Source: Pseudomonadota bacterium
GTDB taxonomy: Bacteria; Pseudomonadota; Alphaproteobacteria; Rhizobiales; Xanthobacteraceae
Length of the DNA stretch: 15,599 nt
Direction: 5' to 3'
NCBI GenBank assembly: GCA_021779635.1
Contig: JAJYAH010000067.1
Coordinates: 1 to 15,599 of the forward strand
In this document: positions 13,376 to 15,599 of the stretch, one piece after another
Layout of the letters: each line of letters starts with the position of its first letter
How positions within the stretch are numbered: the stretch's first letter is position 1
Translations under genes and position numbers: made by a program
Notes under the pieces: generated by a model
Database searches by the model: none
What the model was told of the DNA's origin: nothing
The model's input: only the letters and a program-made list of their open reading frames with translations

Positions 13376-14896
13376 TCAACTACGCCGGTGCGCGTTCAGC
13401 CGGTGCTCGACGAATAGCGAATAACGCGACATTGCAAAACAGAACGCGAAGTAAATCAGTCCGGCGAACGCAAAGCCGGTAAACAAGGTCGTCGGCGTCG
13501 ACCAGACCGGATCGGCAAACGACGCGCGCAGTTGCCCCAAGAGATCGAACAGCGCCACGATCGATACCAGCGAGGTGTCCTTGAACAACGCGATGAAACT
13601 GTTGACGAGGCCGGGAATGACATGGCGGAGCGCCTGCGGCATCACGATCAGCGCCGTGGTTTTCCAATAGGAAAGGCCGAGCGCGTTCGCTGCCTCCGCC
13701 TGCCCGCGCGGAACAGCCAGCAGGCCGCCCCGAACGACCTCGGCATTATAGGCGCCGGCGAACAGCGCAATACCGATCAAGACACGAACCAGACCATCGA
13801 CCGTGAAATTTCCGGGCAGGAATAGCGGCAGCATGTAGGTCGCGAAGAACAGCACCGTGATCAAGGGAACGCCGCGCCAGAATTCGATAAACACGACCGA
13901 GAAAATCCGGATCAACGGAATAGCCGAGCGCCGGCCCAATGCCAATGCGATGCCGACCGGCATCGATGTGACGATGCCTGTCACCGACACCACCAGCGTC
14001 ACCAAAAGACCGCCCCAGAGCCGCGTATCGACAACAGGCAGTCCGCCATGATCGAGGCCGAGCGCAGCGATCACGGCGCCGATGCCGGCAAACACTGCAA
14101 GGCTGGCGATGAGGGTACGCCACCCGTCCCGGATGCCACCATTCAGGACGAACACCAGCACCGAGGCGATAAAGGCGGTGGCGGCGAAGTCGGTCCATAC
14201 CGGACGGGAAGACGCCTGGATTTGATCGCGGAGCCAAGTCAGCGGCCAGATCAAAAATGAAACGGCGCTACTGAGCAACACGACAAGCTTTCCAAGCAGA
14301 ACCAGTATCGGCCCGACGACCGCGGCCGCCTCGCCCGCGCTCGTCAGCTTGCGGCCGGCTTCACCCATGCTGTCGGTAAATCCCGAAAGCAGGCTCGCCA
14401 GCCAGTTCATGCCGAAACCGCCCAGCCCGCCGCCACGCAGCAGGAAGAATGCAATCACCGGAAATGCCACAAAGAACAGGCCGGCGTTGACGCCCTTGGC
14501 GGGCAGCCGCGGAATCAACAGCGGCAGCAGCAGCAAGGCTGCCAGAATGAACGTCAGATTGACCCGCCATCGTTCGGCTTGTGGATAGAATCCATAGATG
14601 AATTGGATGAATTTCGCCTGCACATAAGGCCAGCACGCGCCGACGGCATGTCCTGCGTTCTCGAGGCATGCGCTGCGATCGGCTCCGCGCCAGACCGCGT
14701 CGACCAGCAGAAACCTGATCGCCGGTACCACGGTGAACCACAACAGCAGCAGGCTTGCGAGCGTCAGCAGAACGTTGGCCGGCGAATTGAACAGGCGGGT
14801 GCGCAAAAAACCCACAAGGCCGCTGGTCCTGATCGGCGCGGCGCGCTCGGGAACGAGTTCCTGACGAACGAAGGAAGATGCGGCAAGGTCGCTCAT
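13376..14896 (-). CDS. aapM: General L-amino acid ABC transporter, permease AapM (enlarged)
   Basis: An inner-membrane permease of the His/Glu/Gln/Arg opine family, second permease of AapJQMP. The C-terminal part holds the typical core: [39 protein letters not shown], the EAA loop [24 protein letters not shown], and [17 protein letters not shown]. The start is the ATG at 14896 (MSDLAASSF), which overlaps the aapQ stop as TGATG, a coupled start; an ATG at 14923 would add nine residues. At 506 aa it is about 120 residues longer than the AapM length I recall from Rhizobium (about 384). The excess lies between GGFG and VDTRLWGG (about residues 162-285) and contains extra hydrophobic stretches ([51 protein letters not shown]). 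The frame is intact, so this is an insertion and not decay. Confidence 0.88.
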   Translation of the reverse strand: MSDLAASSFVRQELVPERAAPIRTSGLVGFLRTRLFNSPANVLLTLASLLLLWFTVVPAIRFLLVDAVWRGADRSACLENAGHAVGACWPYVQAKFIQFIYGFYPQAERWRVNLTFILAALLLLPLLIPRLPAKGVNAGLFFVAFPVIAFFLLRGGGLGGFGMNWLASLLSGFTDSMGEAGRKLTSAGEAAAVVGPILVLLGKLVVLLSSAVSFLIWPLTWLRDQIQASSRPVWTDFAATAFIASVLVFVLNGGIRDGWRTLIASLAVFAGIGAVIAALGLDHGGLPVVDTRLWGGLLVTLVVSVTGIVTSMPVGIALALGRRSAIPLIRIFSVVFIEFWRGVPLITVLFFATYMLPLFLPGNFTVDGLVRVLIGIALFAGAYNAEVVRGGLLAVPRGQAEAANALGLSYWKTTALIVMPQALRHVIPGLVNSFIALFKDTSLVSIVALFDLLGQLRASFADPVWSTPTTLFTGFAFAGLIYFAFCFAMSRYSLFVEHRLNAHRRS

Positions 14897-15599
14897 CAGC
14901 CGAGGCTCCGGCTGATCCGCCAACCGTAAAAGCTCATCATTGCGCTGGTAATGAGCGAGATCAAGAGATAGACGCCCATGGTGATGGCGATGATTTCAAT
15001 CGCCTGGCCGGTCTGGCTGAGCGTCGTGCCCGCGAACACCGAGACCAGATCGGGATATCCGATCGCGACCGCCAACGAAGAATTTTTGGTGAGATTGAGG
15101 TATTGATTGGTGAGCGGCGGAAGTATCACCCGCAACGCCTGTGGCACGACGATCAGGCGGAGCGCCAAACCTCGCGCCAGCCCGAGCGATGAGCCGGCCT
15201 CCATCTGCCCCTTGTGCACCGACTGGATTCCGGCCCGCACGATCTCGGCAATGAAGGCGCCGGTGTAGATTGACAGCGCGAGCGTGAGCGCCACGAATTC
15301 CGGAATGACGCGCGAGCCTCCGGAGAAATTGAATCCCTTAAGCTGCGGTATCTCAAACGTGACGGGCGCACCAAAGACAAACCAGGCCATCAACGGCAAT
15401 CCGATCAACAGACCGAGGGCATAGGGCCAGATCGCGGGCAACCTGCCGGCCAGAAACAGCTGGCGTCGCGCATAAATCCGCAACAGCCATGAAGCGACGA
15501 TCGCGGCCAGGAGAGCGGTCGCAAAGGGAACGAAACCGGGACTGGTGACAGGTTTCGGAAAAACCAAACCACGGTTGCTGAGAAAAATGCCGCCGAACA
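14896..15599 (-). CDS. aapQ: General L-amino acid ABC transporter, permease AapQ (5' end outside window)
   Basis: The C-terminal ~234 residues of AapQ, the first permease of the general amino-acid transporter. The frame is open to the window edge (codons read FGGIFLSNRGL at the edge), so the start lies beyond 15599. The family is normally about 400 aa. Seen: several membrane segments (FATALLAAIVASWLL, ALGLLIGLPLMAWFVFG, FVALTLALSIYTGAFIAEIV), the EAA loop AGSSLGLARGLALRLIVVPQALR, NLTKNSSLAVAIGYPDLVSV, and the last helix VYLLISLITSAMMSFYGW. It pairs with AapM to form the translocation path for a broad range of L-amino acids. The TGA overlaps the aapM ATG by one base. The substrate-binding protein gene aapJ is expected upstream, outside the window. 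Confidence 0.9.
   Translation of the reverse strand, partial: FGGIFLSNRGLVFPKPVTSPGFVPFATALLAAIVASWLLRIYARRQLFLAGRLPAIWPYALGLLIGLPLMAWFVFGAPVTFEIPQLKGFNFSGGSRVIPEFVALTLALSIYTGAFIAEIVRAGIQSVHKGQMEAGSSLGLARGLALRLIVVPQALRVILPPLTNQYLNLTKNSSLAVAIGYPDLVSVFAGTTLSQTGQAIEIIAITMGVYLLISLITSAMMSFYGWRISRSLG

Noticed and set aside
1..15599. CRISPR arrays, rRNA genes, phage structural genes
   Set aside because: I saw no regularly spaced repeats, no rRNA sequence and no phage-type proteins.

Overview
The window looks like a chromosomal segment of an alphaproteobacterium of the Bradyrhizobium type. The reasons are the high GC content, the rhizobial-style Aap general amino-acid ABC transporter (AapQ-AapM-AapP), several short secreted or hypothetical proteins of the kind common in Bradyrhizobium, and an IS110/IS1111-family element. 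The genus assignment rests on recognising gene families and was not checked by a search.

Left part (1-5800): an accessory, gene-poor stretch. A 42-codon membrane peptide gene (71-199) is followed by a decayed IS1111-group insertion sequence (about 209-1536). That element has a 13-bp perfect terminal inverted repeat pair, a transposase gene broken at both ends, and a roughly 250-bp non-coding 3' region with three hairpins, which is where this group encodes its guide RNA. Next come a 79-aa hypothetical gene (minus strand), a 750-bp stretch without a convincing gene but with four perfect hairpins, a secreted 154-aa protein, a frameshifted Cys-containing secreted protein (minus), a CRP-like palindrome, a 58-aa acidic protein, a small putative lipoprotein, tRNA-Cys(GCA), degraded coding traces with a terminator-like hairpin, and a small His-rich secreted protein.

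Centre (5815-12615): a conserved metabolic region. A FUSC-type membrane protein converges on a DTW-domain tRNA modification enzyme. Divergent from the latter is a compact run of three plus-strand genes: a COG2907-type FAD oxidoreductase, a DUF1365 protein and a cyclopropane-fatty-acid-synthase-like SAM methyltransferase. A PLP-dependent cysteine synthase follows on the same strand. Flavoprotein, DUF1365 and CFA-like enzyme form a recurrent set linked to modification of unsaturated membrane fatty acids. The CFA-like enzyme lacks two residues that bind bicarbonate in E. coli Cfa, so it may methylate acyl chains without forming the cyclopropane ring (furan or methylated fatty-acid chemistry). This is the best candidate for an under-described system here.

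Right part (12616-15599): the minus-strand end of an aap operon, read aapQ (cut by the window edge), aapM, aapP. The genes are packed tightly (a TGATG overlap between aapQ and aapM). AapM appears to carry an insertion of about 120 residues with additional hydrophobic segments, compared with the usual length of about 384 residues that I recall.
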